NCBI GenBank assembly: GCA_946811185.2
Contig: OX328105.1
Coordinates: forward strand, 46,748,845-46,812,844
Source of the DNA: Hippopus hippopus
Taxonomy: Eukaryota > Mollusca > Bivalvia > Cardiida > Cardiidae
Direction: 5' to 3'
Length of the DNA: 64,000 bases
Part shown: positions 52,609 to 64,000 of the stretch, piece by piece
Layout: every line of letters begins with the position of its first letter
How positions within the stretch are numbered: position 1 is the stretch's first letter
Notes under the pieces: model-generated
The model's input: only the letters and a program-made list of their open reading frames with translations
What the model was told of the DNA's origin: nothing
Databases searched by the model: none
Program-made: the position numbers and the translations under genes

Positions 52609-52941
52609 CATGCTCTGTGAAAAGGGAGTTTAATGCATCTGCTTATCGACCAAGGTCAGCCTGCACAGTCCGCGCAGGCTGACCTGTGTCGAAACTATTT
52701 GCTATTTGTCAATTTTCTGCCTGTCAAAGGACCAGTCTACCTCTTAGCGCAGGCTGACATGGGTCGAAACCTCTTGCTATTCGTCAATTTTCTGCATGTT
52801 GAAGGACCACTCTACCTCATGATTCAGTCGATCGTTTGACAAAATGGATTTTATTGATCCATAATTATGTGACGACTTGCTTGATATGATGCATCACGTA
52901 GATGAGATGCATTGAACCTTTTTTTGCCAGAGCGCGGCTCA
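52609..52941. mobile_element. Palindromic MITE, family B (duplicate)
   Basis: Duplicate of 34782-35114. Confidence 0.75.
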
Positions 52942-53126
52942 AATGTACTTGTACTACATGTACAAACAATATGTAGTTAAAGATTATTTATAACTGCTAT
53001 TTTTCATCAATCTGAAAAAGGCAGATTTTGCATCTTTTTAGTCCAAATTAGAATCGTTATAAGGATAGGACCAAATAAAAATTTAAACTTTATTTGGGCT
53101 GATGCCAGGTTTACCTATAGATACTA

Positions 53127-53392
53127 ACTGGTCTGCAACATGCAAAATGGGGCTATCGGACATTTGCATAAAGTGTCGTCTCGGATCAGCCTGCGCAGTC
53201 CGCGCAGGCTAATCCGAGACAGCACTTTACGACTACATTAGATTTTGTCCTACAGTAGACTTGCGTGAAACAGAAAATCACACACGATCGGAAAGTGTCG
53301 CCTCGGATCAGCCTGCGCGGACTGCGCAGGCTGATCCGAGACGACACTTTACGCAAATGTACGAATGCCCCTTTTTGCGTGTTGCAGGCCAA
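53127..53392. mobile_element. Palindromic MITE, family A (duplicate)
   Basis: Duplicate of 35301-35566. The second palindrome here is closer to perfect (CTCGGATCAGCC, where copy 1 has CTCGAATCAGCC). Confidence 0.8.
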
Positions 53393-53689
53393 TTTGGATT
53401 ACGACATGCATACTGGTGTTGACGCACGTATCTGAGCCATGATCTGGCTAAAGCGGGTTAAATGCATTTCCGTGAAGCATCACAACTAGTAAGTCATCAC
53501 ACAATTATAGACCCCTTAAATCCATTTTGTGTAACAAACGACTGAATTACGGAGTGAAATGGCCCTTTGACATGCAGAAAATTTGAAGGGAACAAAATGT
53601 TTTGGCCTATATATATATATATTTGTCCAGTATGTTAGCCTTTGGCAACTCTCTGCACAAAGAGTAGTCATTATTTAATTTCCTTTTAG

Positions 53690-55165
53690 GTACACTTGCT
53701 CGTCCTGTTGACAGATGCTGCTTGCAGTACGCCTATGCGGTCCTTGAGTACAGCAGAGTGCACAAAACCCAAGAAAGTCACCTCCAGAAAGTAGTTTTCG
53801 TGAGCCTTCAGGAAAGTAACGTCGATGTTGCCATTTCTGTTTTCAGTCGAACATTTCCCAGCTCCTACTATCAGTTATTTTGTATAATTGAGGAAATGTG
53901 GTGTGCTGTAAAAGGTACAGTAAAACCAAAAACAAAAGCAACTGATGATGAGATGAAGCAGAAAACTGATACTGTTGCTTCTAGGTCCACTGACACAAAT
54001 GATCACGAGTATATGAAATCTAAAGATCCAGAAAGCGACTATTGTTTATTATCAAAGGAAAATATATCTCGCTCAAGCGACGCTTACATATCCCTGGAAG
54101 TAAGCGACACTTTACATTCGCTTGACGAAAGACAACAAAGTCATCCAGAGGAACATGTAGGCAACGAAACAAACCCCACAGGGAATGAATATTACAACAT
54201 ACCAATGCTATCACCTGTTAGAGATAAGCCGGCTTGGTTTAATGATATTGCCACTGCTAAAGGAACCTACGGTAACAATGCTGCTGAATTAAATGTGTCT
54301 GGACGGCTTGTTGAAGAAAAGAAAGAGGTAGATTCTGGTTGTAAAAATATTCTTGAAACAAAGTGTGTTATGGAAAACTTAAATGATCATACAGGTACTT
54401 GTGAAAACGTTGACAGAAGTAAAATTACTTCTGCAAAAGACACTGAACCAAAAGCAACAATAACTTCTGGACTGGAAAAATCTGACAGTGATAACGACGA
54501 CAAGAATGACTATGACACAATCGATGAAATTTCTAGGGTATCGTATGCATATGTCGCTTCGATTGAAACTGAGAAGGAAGAGGTACATCAAATAAAACCG
54601 AATGGTACTATAACAGAGAGCATACCGAACATAAATGAGCAGGAATCGTGTGCATACATGCTACAAACAGTTGATCAACATATATCCAATAAAGGTAATA
54701 CAAGGCAATCATATATTCAGAACTTCGCGGGTAAAATAGAAGTGATTTTTGTGAATAAAGATATTCGTGATTTCAACTCTGTGGCTATAGTGTCACCTGT
54801 TGCTGACATCAAAGGCAAAACTGACGATATCAATGGAAATGATCTCATGGCAGCGGCTATTAAAGCAGCCTATCACGTAACCTTTTTCGACAGTGCCCAC
54901 GAAAAAAAAACCCAAAAGCTGTGCAGCCACAAGAGCCCAAGAAAATATGCGACATATTCTATCTGCAATCAAGAAGATTTCAGTCAAGGTCGAGCCAAAT
55001 ATATCTTCCATGTCGTTTTACCAACGTATAGGAGTATCGAAGCTATATCTGAATTCCGAAAGGGTTTGACTACCGCGTTTGATGCTCTGATGACTAAAAT
55101 AAAAAAGGTAAACAAGAAGGACGACAATGCTGTACGTGAATTGGCCCTTCCGCTTTTTGGACTGA
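53690..55165 (+). CDS. Macro-domain exon 2, duplicated copy
   Basis: Second copy of exon 2 with the same TTTCCTTTTAG acceptor and GTGAGT donor. I see three differences from copy 1: one Glu-to-Gln change near the 5' end (GAG to CAG) and two silent changes. The frame is fully open. No copy of exon 1 lies in front of it and it has no start codon near its 5' end, so it can be translated in frame only if spliced from exon 1 (skipping 35864-39974) or from an unseen promoter. It may be a cassette duplicate, a non-functional tail fragment, or an assembly artefact. Confidence 0.6.
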
Positions 55166-55362
55166 GTGAGTGTCTTCATTTTATTACCCCATAATTTGTT
55201 TTTTTTTTTTTTTTCTCCTCAGTGTCGAACTGCAATTGGTATAAATGACCCTGTGGTAGAACAATCTTTGAATCTTGGTCTGTAAAAAGGACATGGCCGC
55301 TTTAATTCCGTCTTATTTTTTCTATGTAGTATAAATGTGCTGTCAATGCTTTTAATAGCTAT

Positions 55363-56182
55363 ACACGAGGGTTGTTGCAGAAGTAAAAGGACAATTGCTG
55401 TAACATGAACAATTATTGGCGTATAAGCAAGAAAACTAAGGCGGATTAAGTGCCATATCTCATGATTATTTCTCCCAAAAATCATCAAAATACATATAAC
55501 AATAACGAAACTACAGTTAAAATATATACGACGCTAAACGCCACTCGGCGCACAAAATAACATTCACTGACGTCCAACATGACGTCGCTTATCATACTTT
55601 CTCCACATAGTCCCCACCAGTGCGAACACACTTCCTGTGACGTGCGATCCACTTGTCAAATGTGTCTATATAAAAGTCATTACTCGCCCGCTTCCTGAAC
55701 AAGTTGGTAGGTCTTTGTAGGTGTTTTACCGAGCGCTTGACAAAACTGGATTACCGCCCGCAACCTGACATCTCCTGTGGACGACATGACATTTTTCTCC
55801 GTAGACTCTGACGTGATGAAAAACGCTGTATCTCAGCTTACGGAAATGCTATGGCGCTCAAATAAACAGGAAATGGCGTCATAACGCCACATATTGTGCA
55901 GCCGAACTTTCGCGCGCAAAAACAAAACGTAAGGATAATTATAGCGACATCTGAACAAACAAATGTTATCTTTGCGTTATTGAAACCGGCGTGCGCCGCC
56001 TACCTTTACCGTTACCTTGGAAACTCTGCATATTTCAAAGTACGTCAGATAAAATTTCATTTGGAGTACACATTTCGGGAGCAGACATGCTGAACTGTAT
56101 TCAAGAAAAAATATATGTGTATGCGCCCAACAATAAAGCAGCTACAAGAAAAGTCCTTTTACTTCTGCGACAACCCTCGTAT
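55363..56182. mobile_element. Mariner-like non-autonomous element (duplicate)
   Basis: Duplicate of 37533-38352. Confidence 0.65.
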
Positions 56183-56464
56183 ATGCAAATTACACCGTAT
56201 CCGACTCTAGGCGGAAACCAACGATAAATTTCCGTGACGCACCGCCATTGTTTACAGCTTCGATCGTCAGCCAGTTTTCTTCTGACCAATGTTCGATTTC
56301 TGATACAAATCTCCGTGTTTCTTTTTTTTTCAATTATACCATATATGTCAGTAATTTATCCATGTTTACACAAAGGACTGATTTCTGTACCATTCTTAAT
56401 TTTTTGAAATTTGACAGCGTTTTTGCTTACCGGCTGTAGACGGGCATCTTTAACTCCATTTTAA

Positions 56465-56696
56465 CAGCTTATCGCGGCGATCATTGTATCTACGCATGTG
56501 TTTCCTGGTTTTCTAACACCAGTATTTAGACAAATTTCTTTCCAAGCCACTGACTACTTTTCTCACATGCATCAGAGGTGAGAGGCGAAAAATCGCCGAA
56601 AAAAAAAAGTTTGTCTCCGGACATCGAACTCGCAACAACAAGGTCACGAGTCAGTTCGCTAACCACTGAGCTACCCGGGAGGGTTAAGACATTTGT
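56465..56696 (-). mobile_element. Degenerate tRNA-derived SINE (duplicate)
   Basis: Duplicate of 38637-38868. Confidence 0.65.
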
Positions 56697-56732
56697 AGAT
56701 GACACATAAAATACTAGACATGTTCAAGTGGT

Positions 56733-57039
56733 TGATTGATTGATTGTTTGGTGTTTTACGCCGTTTTCAACATTATTTCACTTATATCGCGGCGGTCAGT
56801 GCACCTATCCATCCTTTCCTGGAGTCTCTTTTACCAGTACTCCGCACAATTTTCTTTTCAAGCCACTGGCTGCTTTCCTACATAATCATTGTAACAATGA
56901 TCAGCGGTGGGAGAGGAATGAATCCTGTCGCAATGACTATCATCAATCCTCGGAAAGAAATTGGCCGAGCCAGGGATCGAACCCACGACCCCCTGTTTTC
57001 AAGTCCTGCACGCTACCGACTGAGCTACCGGGGTTCGGC
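56733..57039 (-). mobile_element. tRNA-derived SINE (duplicate)
   Basis: Duplicate of 38905-39211, with the same TGTTCAAGTGGT flanks. Confidence 0.88.
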
Positions 57040-57354
57040 TGTTCAAGTGGTAATATTTGTCTTTTTTTGATACAACAGAAAACAGTATGAGAAAGGAGAA
57101 AATGCTAGTTACCAGCAGTTTCTCCTCTTCCCCAATGTTTCAAAAAGGCTTCTTCCACGAGTTCCTTAAAACACCATAATTGTTTGGCAAAGGGTTGACA
57201 TTAATTCAATCTCACAAGATGGACTTTGCTAGCGGTGCTACTCACGGTGAATGTCCTTTGGAAGACCGGTGCTGTAAGAAAACGTGAATAGGTGAGCTGT
57301 CAGCCGTGACACCAAACAACCCGAAACAACCGTCAGAAATATTCAAGTCAAACA

Positions 57355-57582
57355 GTATGAAAAGGGACCTTAATGCATCTGTAAAAAAGTATCGATTCAG
57401 GTCAGCACGCGCAGTCCGCACAGGCTGACCTGATTCGAAGCTTTTTGCTATTGGTTAATTAAGTGAATGTCCAAGGACCATTCTTCCTCCGGATTCAGCC
57501 AATTGTTAGACAAAATAGATTTTATGGATCCATAGTTATATATCACAGAGATGCATTAAACCCGCTTTTGCCAGAACATGGT
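57355..57582. mobile_element. Palindromic MITE, family B (duplicate)
   Basis: Duplicate of 39527-39754. Confidence 0.7.
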
Positions 57583-57605
57583 TTATGTTACTCTTTATGT
57601 TTCAG

Positions 57606-57802
57606 ACGATTCATCAGACGCTACCAACATGAAAGCAGTCTGCGATGCCGTGGCAACTTGTTTGTATAAGTGTATCGCATCTCAGGACAGTAAATGGATG
57701 AGATATCTCATGAGAAAAGTTTACATCGTGAACTGGTGTCCAAGAGTAATCTCCCTTTTTGAAGAGGCATTCGCAGTGGTTCACAGCGAACATCAGACCT
57801 GA
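57606..57802 (+). CDS. Macro-domain exon 3, duplicated copy
   Basis: Second copy of exon 3 with an intact acceptor and stop. It differs from copy 1 by a Val-to-Met change (GTG to ATG at about 57630) and a silent Arg codon change. It is in phase with the duplicated exon 2, so the pair is still splice-competent. Confidence 0.6.
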
Positions 57803-57859
57803 TGACATCTCCGATCAGAGACATCATAAGAACATGTCTTTAAAAAAAGAAAACACGGC

Positions 57860-58069
57860 TTAAGGATAGGGCACCCTAATGCGGATTCCTGTAACATCGC
57901 CTTTCATCGCCGAAAATCGTACGGATTCGGCTAAGACTCGGGAAATCCGTAATCGATCAGCCGATATATGCTGGTTCCACGCATCGATAACGGATTACCC
58001 GAGTCTTAGCCGAATCCATACGATGAAAGGCGATGTTACACGAATCCCATTAGGGTGTCCTATCTTTAA
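57860..58069. mobile_element. Long hairpin MITE, family E (duplicate)
   Basis: Duplicate of 40032-40241. Confidence 0.75.
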
Positions 58070-58174
58070 GCGATTCTGGAATATGAATATTGAACACTTA
58101 TGTGGTTCATTATGAAGAGAGCTGCAATAAGGTTTTTTTTTCCTACTTTTTTTTTGCATTTTCAATCAGATATG

Positions 58175-59170
58175 GGTCATGCTCCGGCAAAAAGGGGTCT
58201 TAATGCATCTCCGAGATCCATGGTACCGAGCAAGCTATCACATACTTATGGATCCATAATATCCACCTTTCTTGATAACCAAGTTAATCATGCGGTAGAC
58301 TGGTTCTTAGAAATGCAGAATATTGACCAAAAGCGAAAAGTTTCGGCCCAAGTCAGCCTGCGCGGACTGCGCAGGCTGACCTGGGTCGACACTTTTCGCA
58401 GATGCATTAAGCCCCCTTTTCACAGAGTAAGGTTCATACATATTTTTCAAGATAAGATATTGAAACTTTTATGTGTTTTATTATGAAGAGAGCTGCCATA
58501 ACTTTTTTTTCTGCTTTTTCTTTTGCATTTTCAATTAGATATAGGTCATGCTCCGACAAAACGGGGCTTAATGCATCTCCGTTATCCATCTTACCAAGCA
58601 ACTCATCACATACTTATGGATCCATAATATCCACCTGTTTTGATAACCAAGTTAATTATTCGGTAGACTGCTTCTTAGAAATGCAGAATATTGACCAACA
58701 GCGAAAAGTTTCGGCCCAGGTCAGCCTGCGCGGACTGCACAGGCCGACCCGGGTCGACACTTTTCGAAGATACATTGAGCCCCTTTTCACTGAGCATGGC
58801 TTTATATTATATTTTTTCGAGATAAGATGTTGAAGCTCTTGTGTGGTTCATTATGAAGAGAGCAGCAATAAACCCTTTTTCCTCATTGTTTTGCATTTAC
58901 AATTAGATATGAGCCATGCTTTGGAAAAGGGGGCTTAATTTATCTCTGTGAATCATGATACCAAGGAAGTCATTACAACGGTTATGGATCTATAAAATCC
59001 ATTTTGTCGAACAACTGAATGAATCATGAGGTAGTCTGGTCTTTGGTCATACAGAAAATTGACCAGTACCGAAAAGTGTCGGCCCAGATCAGCCTGCGCG
59101 GACTGCGCAGGCTGATCTGGTCGATACTTTTCGCAGATGCATTAAGCCACCTTTTCACAGAGCACGGCTC
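58175..59170. mobile_element. Three family-B MITEs (duplicate)
   Basis: Duplicate of 40347-41335, with a 7-base insertion near 58875. The third MITE core here is CAGCCTGCGCGGACTGCGCA, a better palindrome than copy 1's CGCCGACTG. Confidence 0.75.
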
Positions 59171-60070
59171 ATATATTTTTCAAGATAGGGTGTTACATGT
59201 AATTCAAATCATCACTGGAAAAGGAGTGGTTGCTGCTGAAAAAATGGTGTGTCTGAAAACATGTAGACATGCAGTAAAAGGTTACAGGGTAAAGCTTAAA
59301 ACATGATTACTCTGCACTGAATTAACATTTAGTGCAAGATAAGGATTCCTTATTCCCTATTTGCTGGTGTGAGCATTTATAAGCGCCCCGGGGAACCGAT
59401 TGGCGGTAGCAACGCTTGTACATATATATTGGTTTGATAAATGTGTTTGCAAATAGGGATGAAAGGCCCTGCCGAATAAATTTGTCAGAATATTTTAACC
59501 AATCGAAAATAATTGGTTTTTATGTCTGGTGCATTAATACCCATTCGGCATACCTCGGGTGATGGGAGCCATCAAGTTAGGTGTAGGTACGGAATCGGCC
59601 GAGTTGTTATGAGTGGGAAGCCATCAAGTTAGATGTAGGTACGGAATCGGCCGAGTTGTGACGAGTGCATCAATACCAAGAAGTAGGTCAAAAGCTAGAG
59701 TTTTCAGGTACGCCGAAACATTGTACATAATTGTTCCAGTTTCGGAACTTTTTACCACATGACCCCGTTCTTTAACAATAATAATCGTTAATGGAGACAG
59801 CTTTTTTTGAAAACAGCTTTGGAAATGGAGAAAATGCTGTTAAGCGACATTTTTTCCTTTTTTTTTTGACAGTTATTTTCTACCTTTTCACAGCCATAAT
59901 TTATCCTTGAGCTGAGCTGGATTTGTCCTCAACACTTGCTGTCGTTTTGGGCAAGGTTAGATTTCGTGGTCTAGTAAAGACTTAATGTTTAAAAACATTG
60001 TCATGGTGTGTTTAGAATATGATTATATCCACATCATACCGACAGCAAGCCAAAATTGAATTAGTTAATT
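59171..60070. other. Intergenic stretch (duplicate)
   Basis: Duplicate of 41336-42240. No gene seen; it holds the same direct repeat of about 50 bp. Confidence 0.5.
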
Positions 60071-60071
60071 A

Positions 60072-60250
60072 ATTAATTCATTCATTCATTCATCCATTCA
60101 CGCATTTATTCATTCACTCATTCATTCTTTCATGTTCATTCATTCTTGTTCATTCATTCACTCACTCGCTCGCTCCTCGTTCGCTCGTTCATTTGTTTGT
60201 TCATTCATTCATTCACTCGTTCATGTTCATGTATTCATTCTTTTGTACTT
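60072..60250. repeat. ATTC microsatellite (duplicate)
   Basis: Duplicate of 42241-42418. Confidence 0.88.
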
Positions 60251-60353
60251 TCTCTATAAGTAGTTACCAGTAATCAGTTTCTATAGAATGCTTTAATCAC
60301 GACTTATGTTAGATTTAGGCCCATAGGGCTGGATTTTGAAATATTATATTTGC

Positions 60354-60613
60354 GCCATGCTCTGGCAAAAAAGGGGTTTAATGCATCTCTGTGATGGATC
60401 ATACGAAGCATGTCATCACATAGTTATGGATCCACAAAATGCATTTAGTAATACAACCAAATGAATCATGAGGTACGATTGTCTTTTGACATGCAGAAAA
60501 ATTACCAAAAGCAAAAAGTATCGACTAAGGTCAGCCTGCGCAAAGTGCGCAGGCTGACCTAGGTTGATACTTTTTGTAAATACATCAAGTCCCCTTTTCA
60601 CAGAGCATGGCTC
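60354..60613. mobile_element. Palindromic MITE, family B (duplicate)
   Basis: Duplicate of 42521-42780. Confidence 0.78.
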
Positions 60614-60675
60614 GTTTACGTACTTTTTATACTTTTATATGACTGTATAAAACATGACATGTAACTATGAATATT

Positions 60676-60966
60676 GCCCCAGTAGCTCAGTCGGTAGCGC
60701 ACAGGATTTTAGGACAGGGGGCTGCTAGTTCGATTCCCGGCTCGGTCAATTTCCTTCCGAGGGTTGATGATAGTCATTGCGACAGGATTCATTCCTCTCT
60801 CACCACTGACCATTGTTTCAATGATAGTTATGTGGGAAAGCAGCCATTGGCTTAGAAAGAATATTGTGCGAAGAACTGGTAAAAGAAACTCCAGGAAAGC
60901 ATGGAAAGGTGCACAGGCCGCTTTGATATAACTGAAACAATGAAAACGGTTTTAAACACCATACAA
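60676..60966 (+). mobile_element. tRNA-derived SINE (duplicate)
   Basis: Duplicate of 42843-43133. Confidence 0.82.
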
Positions 60967-61104
60967 TCACTAGACATAGCTTCCATTAACACAAGTTTGT
61001 CGTTCCTTGGACTTCGTGTTGTTTCTGTCTTAACTGAATTCTTGCAGAATTTGTCGCTTGCAGATTCCACCCACTCTTTGTAAATTATCGTTAACATACA
61101 GTTG

Positions 61105-61320
61105 GGCCATGCTTTGGCAAAAAGGTGCTTAAATGCATCTCCTTGATGCATGATTATCTATAAAGTCCATTTTGTCAAACAACCGAATGAATCGTAAGGT
61201 ACACTGGTCCTTTGACATGCAGAAAATCGACCAGAAGTCAAAAAGTGTTGACTGCGCAGACTGACCTGGGTAGGGACTTTTTGCAAATGCATCAAGCCCC
61301 CTTTTCACAGAGCATAGCTC
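61105..61320. mobile_element. Core-deleted MITE, family B (duplicate)
   Basis: Duplicate of 43272-43487. Confidence 0.7.
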
Positions 61321-61594
61321 AATTAGTTTAATACAGCTTTTACAAGAGTACCCAGATTCTTTTACTGCCAGTATAATCTAGGTCATGCTCTTGGCAAATA
61401 ATTGTCTCTAGAGGAAAATACGACTGACCCAGATCAGACGCCGCTTTTTGCTTCATCTGATCTGTGCCCAAACAGTATGCCATTGTCTACTTCTACAGAC
61501 ATGAGGGACTATGCAGATTAGCTCTTTTAGTACAATACTCGAAAACATTGGCCTTTGCAAAAGACATAGATCAAGATCAGACACCAGTGCAATC

Positions 61595-61928
61595 TGGGCG
61601 CGACTCACTGACCTTTTGCGGACAGTGTTGATCAAGATCAGACTGCACAGAACGTGCAGTCTGATCTTGGATCTACACTGTCCGATAGGGAGATATTATT
61701 CCCCAAATTATAATTTTAAAATAGCAATATTTGGCTTTTTACTATCGAATTGAACGTTTCATTTTAGTTATTTAGGAGGACAAGGGTTAAGAACATACTT
61801 AGTCTAATTCTCCAAGATTTTCTAAATTTGAAAGTAACACAACTTCTGATTGGTTTAACTAAATGGTTTAGCCAATAAGGAGTTGTATTACTTTCAAATT
61901 AAGAAAATACCTTAGAATAAGACTAAGA
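61595..61928. mobile_element. Family-C then family-D MITEs (duplicate)
   Basis: Family C at 61595-61790 and family D at 61797-61928, duplicates of 43762-43957 and 43964-44095. Confidence 0.75.
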
Positions 61929-61936
61929 ACGCCCTG

Positions 61937-62241
61937 GCCGAACCCCGGTAGCTCAGTCGGTAGCGTACAGGACTTCAGAACAGGGGGTCGTGGGTTCGAT
62001 TCCTGGCTCGGCCAATTTCTTTCCGAGGACTGATGATAGTCATTGCGACAGGATTCATTCCTCTCCCACCGTTGACCATTGTTACGACAATGATTATGTG
62101 GGAAAGCAGCCAGTGGCTTGGAAAAAAAAATTGTGCGGAGTACTGGTAAAAGAGACTCCAGGAAAGCATGGATAGGTGCACTGGCCGCCGCAATATAACT
62201 GAAATAATGTTGAAAAGGGCGTTAAACACCAAACAAACAAA
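61937..62241 (+). mobile_element. tRNA-derived SINE (duplicate)
   Basis: Duplicate of 44104-44406, with AAGAACGCCCTG flanks at 61925-61936 and 62242-62253. Confidence 0.88.
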
Positions 62242-62318
62242 AAGAACGCCCTGAACAATGGTAGGTGAACTATGGACCCAGGTTCCGTATTCACCAACCA
62301 TTCTTCAGACCATTCTTT

Positions 62319-62446
62319 TTCTTATTCTCCAAGCTTTTCAAAATTTGAAAGTAACACAACCTCTGATTGGCTAAACCATTCGGTTTAGCCAATCAGAAGG
62401 TGTGTTTCTTTCAAATTTGGAAAAATCTGGAGAATAAGACTAAGAA
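62319..62446. mobile_element. Short hairpin MITE, family D (duplicate)
   Basis: Duplicate of 44484-44611. Confidence 0.78.
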
Positions 62447-62451
62447 TATAT

Positions 62452-62716
62452 TTGGCCTGCAACACGCGAAAAGGGGCATTCGGACATTTGCGTAAAGTGT
62501 CGTCTCGGATCAGCCTGCGCACTCCGGGCAGGCTAATCCAAAACGACACTTTCCGTTTTTATATAATTTTCTGTTTTGCCCAAGTCTACTGTAGCTCAAA
62601 TTTAATGTAGTCGTAAAGTGCCGTCTCGGATTAGCCTGCGCAGTCCGCGCAGGCTGATCCGATACTACACTTTACGCAAATGTCCGCATGCCCCTTTTCG
62701 TGTGTTGCAAGCCATT
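62452..62716. mobile_element. Intact family-A MITE at duplication end
   Basis: TTTGGCCTGCAACACGCG ... CGTGTGTTGCAAGCCA. The second core, TAGCCTGCGCAGTCCGCGCA, is where the duplication ends (62639). The rest of the element continues outside the duplicated unit. Confidence 0.85.
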
Positions 62717-62779
62717 TAAGAATGGTAGATGAATATGGACCTTGGTCTTGAATCTAAACCGTCCGTGGTTTTTTTAGCG

Positions 62780-62992
62780 TTTAACCCTTATCCTGCTAAA
62801 TAACTTAAATCAAACTTTCAAGCCGATAGTAAAAACCCGAATAATGTTACTTCAAACTTATTTTTTGTAGATAAATATCTCCTTATCGGACAGTATAGAT
62901 GCAAGATCAGATTGCACGTTCTGTGCAGTCTGATCTTGATCTACATTGTCCGCAAAAGGTCAGTGAGTCGCATTCAGCAGCCTAAGGGTTAA
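62780..62992. mobile_element. Palindromic MITE, family C, inverted
   Basis: GTTTAACCCTTATCCTGCTA start, TTGCACGTTCTGTGCAGTCT core, CAGCAGCCTAAGGGTTAA end. Opposite orientation to the other copies; outside the duplication. Confidence 0.78.
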
Positions 62993-63012
62993 TTGAAGAT
63001 AAAAAAAAATCG

Positions 63013-63013
<1 letters not shown>

Positions 63014-63050
<37 letters not shown>
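63014..63050. repeat. GA microsatellite
   Basis: An uninterrupted run of AG dinucleotides. Confidence 0.95.
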
Positions 63051-63052
<2 letters not shown>

Positions 63053-63054
63053 AC

Positions 63055-63490
63055 GACTTGATTAAATGGCATTCCATACATATCACGACGGCCAGGTTAC
63101 CATTCCTTCCTGGAGTTTTCTTACCAGTGCTTCCCACAAAACTCTTTTGAGCCACTGGCTGCTCCTTCCAATAGACATCGTCAAAAAGTCGTTCAGACGG
63201 TCAGAGTAGATAGAGAAATGAATTCTGTCGCAATGACTAACATCAGTTTTCGAAAAGATTTTGACGAGCCGGAAGCTATTTTTATGACCCCTACCAAATG
63301 AGGCTGGAGGATGAAAATGAGCCACAGGGTTCAGCTGGGTAAAAATACTGGTATTCGATCTCACGACTCCTGCAGTACCGGACCTGTAGATTACCGACAA
63401 ACCTCCTCGTCTGGGCAGGTAAAATGTACCAGAGTTCGAACTCGCTAGCACAGCGTTACTAGGACTGAAGGTTACTGACTAGGCTAACGG
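63055..63490 (-). mobile_element. Degenerate SINE-like repeat
   Basis: Minus strand. It shares the SINE body words (TCCTGGAGTTTTCTTACCAG, GAGCCACTGGCTGC, TGTCGCAATGACTA on the plus strand). It is diverged, with an extra segment of about 120 bp between body and head. A 122-codon open frame here reads through this repeat and is not taken as a gene. Confidence 0.55.
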
Positions 63491-64000
63491 CTCGGCTGGT
63501 AACAAATATTGTGCTCAGAACAGTGCAATAATGCCGGGAGTAACTTCTGATTTATTACAGGAGAAGCATCAAAGAAAACTTCATATCAATACCAAACAAA
63601 TAGTGTTCGGGTATCTTTTTTACCTGTGTGCAGGCAGTGGTTGTTTACAAAGGCCACTTGCCGTCTAAATAATTTTGCAAAAAAGAAATAGAGGATTATA
63701 ATGGGTTTTCAGTAACAAGTGATGCTTCCCATATATAACTTTCGAAAAAAAGGCATGTGTAATATAGAATAAACACAAGAAGCGTATGTAGATTTCAGAA
63801 AAAAAAAAAAAAAAAATTTAGCAAGAACTGCTTCAAACTAAAAGAATGGTTACTGCCTTTGGATTCATCTGAACACAGAATTTCGTCAAAAAATAGAAAT
63901 TCAACCTCGTAAATTGTAAGTGATGCCATTCTTTTTTTAATAATCCATACTCGGAATAGCCTTATTCAATCACAAATAAATCAAATTCGCTTGTTTTCAC
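63491..64000. other. Nothing recognised
   Basis: AT-rich, with an A17-type homopolymer near 63800. No coding or repeat family could be identified. Confidence 0.4.

Larger units (their letters stand above)
44803..62639. repeat. Tandem segmental duplication, copy 2
   Basis: Direct repeat of 26975-44804 with about the same order and content throughout. The head joins the MITE of copy 1 through the shared bases GC (44803-44804). The tail continues into unique DNA with the MITE intact. I noted only three substitutions in the 1,476-base exon 2 copy, plus scattered single-base indels in homopolymers and a 7-base insertion near 58875. Confidence 0.93.

Noticed and set aside
26975..62639. Treating the two copies as certainly real paralogous duplication
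   Set aside because: The breakpoint looks like a true two-base join, but near-identity in a probably heterozygous genome leaves unpurged haplotypes possible. Kept as a duplication with this reservation.
63083..63451. 122-codon open frame on the minus strand
   Set aside because: It reads through a degenerate SINE-like repeat, with no protein-family resemblance.

Overview
The window looks like nuclear DNA of a metazoan, most probably a bivalve mollusc. There is one spliced gene with GT/AG introns, L1-like and CR1/jockey-like LINE relics, tRNA-derived SINEs, several palindromic MITE families and a roughly 145-bp tandem-repeat element of a kind I associate with bivalve genomes. A dreissenid is my guess from the repeat families; I could not check it.

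Region 1 (1-17831) is a LINE ORF2 relic on the minus strand, split by a complete Polinton/Maverick element at 1239-16341. The element is 15.1 kb, has AG...CT ends, 2.37-kb terminal inverted repeats (TIRs) and a perfect 6-bp target duplication (TTTGCC). It carries a full virion and integration module on one strand: packaging ATPase, basic core proteins, chromodomain integrase, two-TM protein, minor and major capsid proteins, pVI-like protein, Cys/His protein and adenain-like protease. Its protein-primed DNA polymerase survives only as a frameshifted fragment around motif A. One further gene is split by an in-frame stop. The TIRs carry their own small gene, a hairpin 9 bp from each end, and a cluster of stem-loops closely resembling histone mRNA 3' stem-loops, one of which also follows the capsid gene.

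Region 2 (18334-21295) is a 145-bp-unit repeat element with nested MITEs. Region 3 (21324-39974) is a three-exon gene predicted to encode an 874-residue protein with two macro domains and a possible KH-like N-terminus, loosely like PARP14. Its 13.6-kb first intron holds a 6.5-kb foldback element (22704-29227, perfect 9-bp target duplication, 356-bp higher-order tandem units), nested repeats and a LINE. Its second intron holds a mariner-like non-autonomous element and SINEs.

Region 4 (26975-62639) is a direct tandem segmental duplication of about 17.83 kb. Copy 1 is 26975-44804 and copy 2 is 44803-62639; the junction shares only GC. Both breakpoints lie in palindromic DNA: the foldback element and the core of a palindromic MITE. 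The duplication repeats exons 2 and 3 of the macro gene but not exon 1. The copies are nearly identical, so a haplotype assembly artefact must be excluded. Region 5 (62640-64000) holds MITEs, a GA microsatellite and a degenerate SINE.
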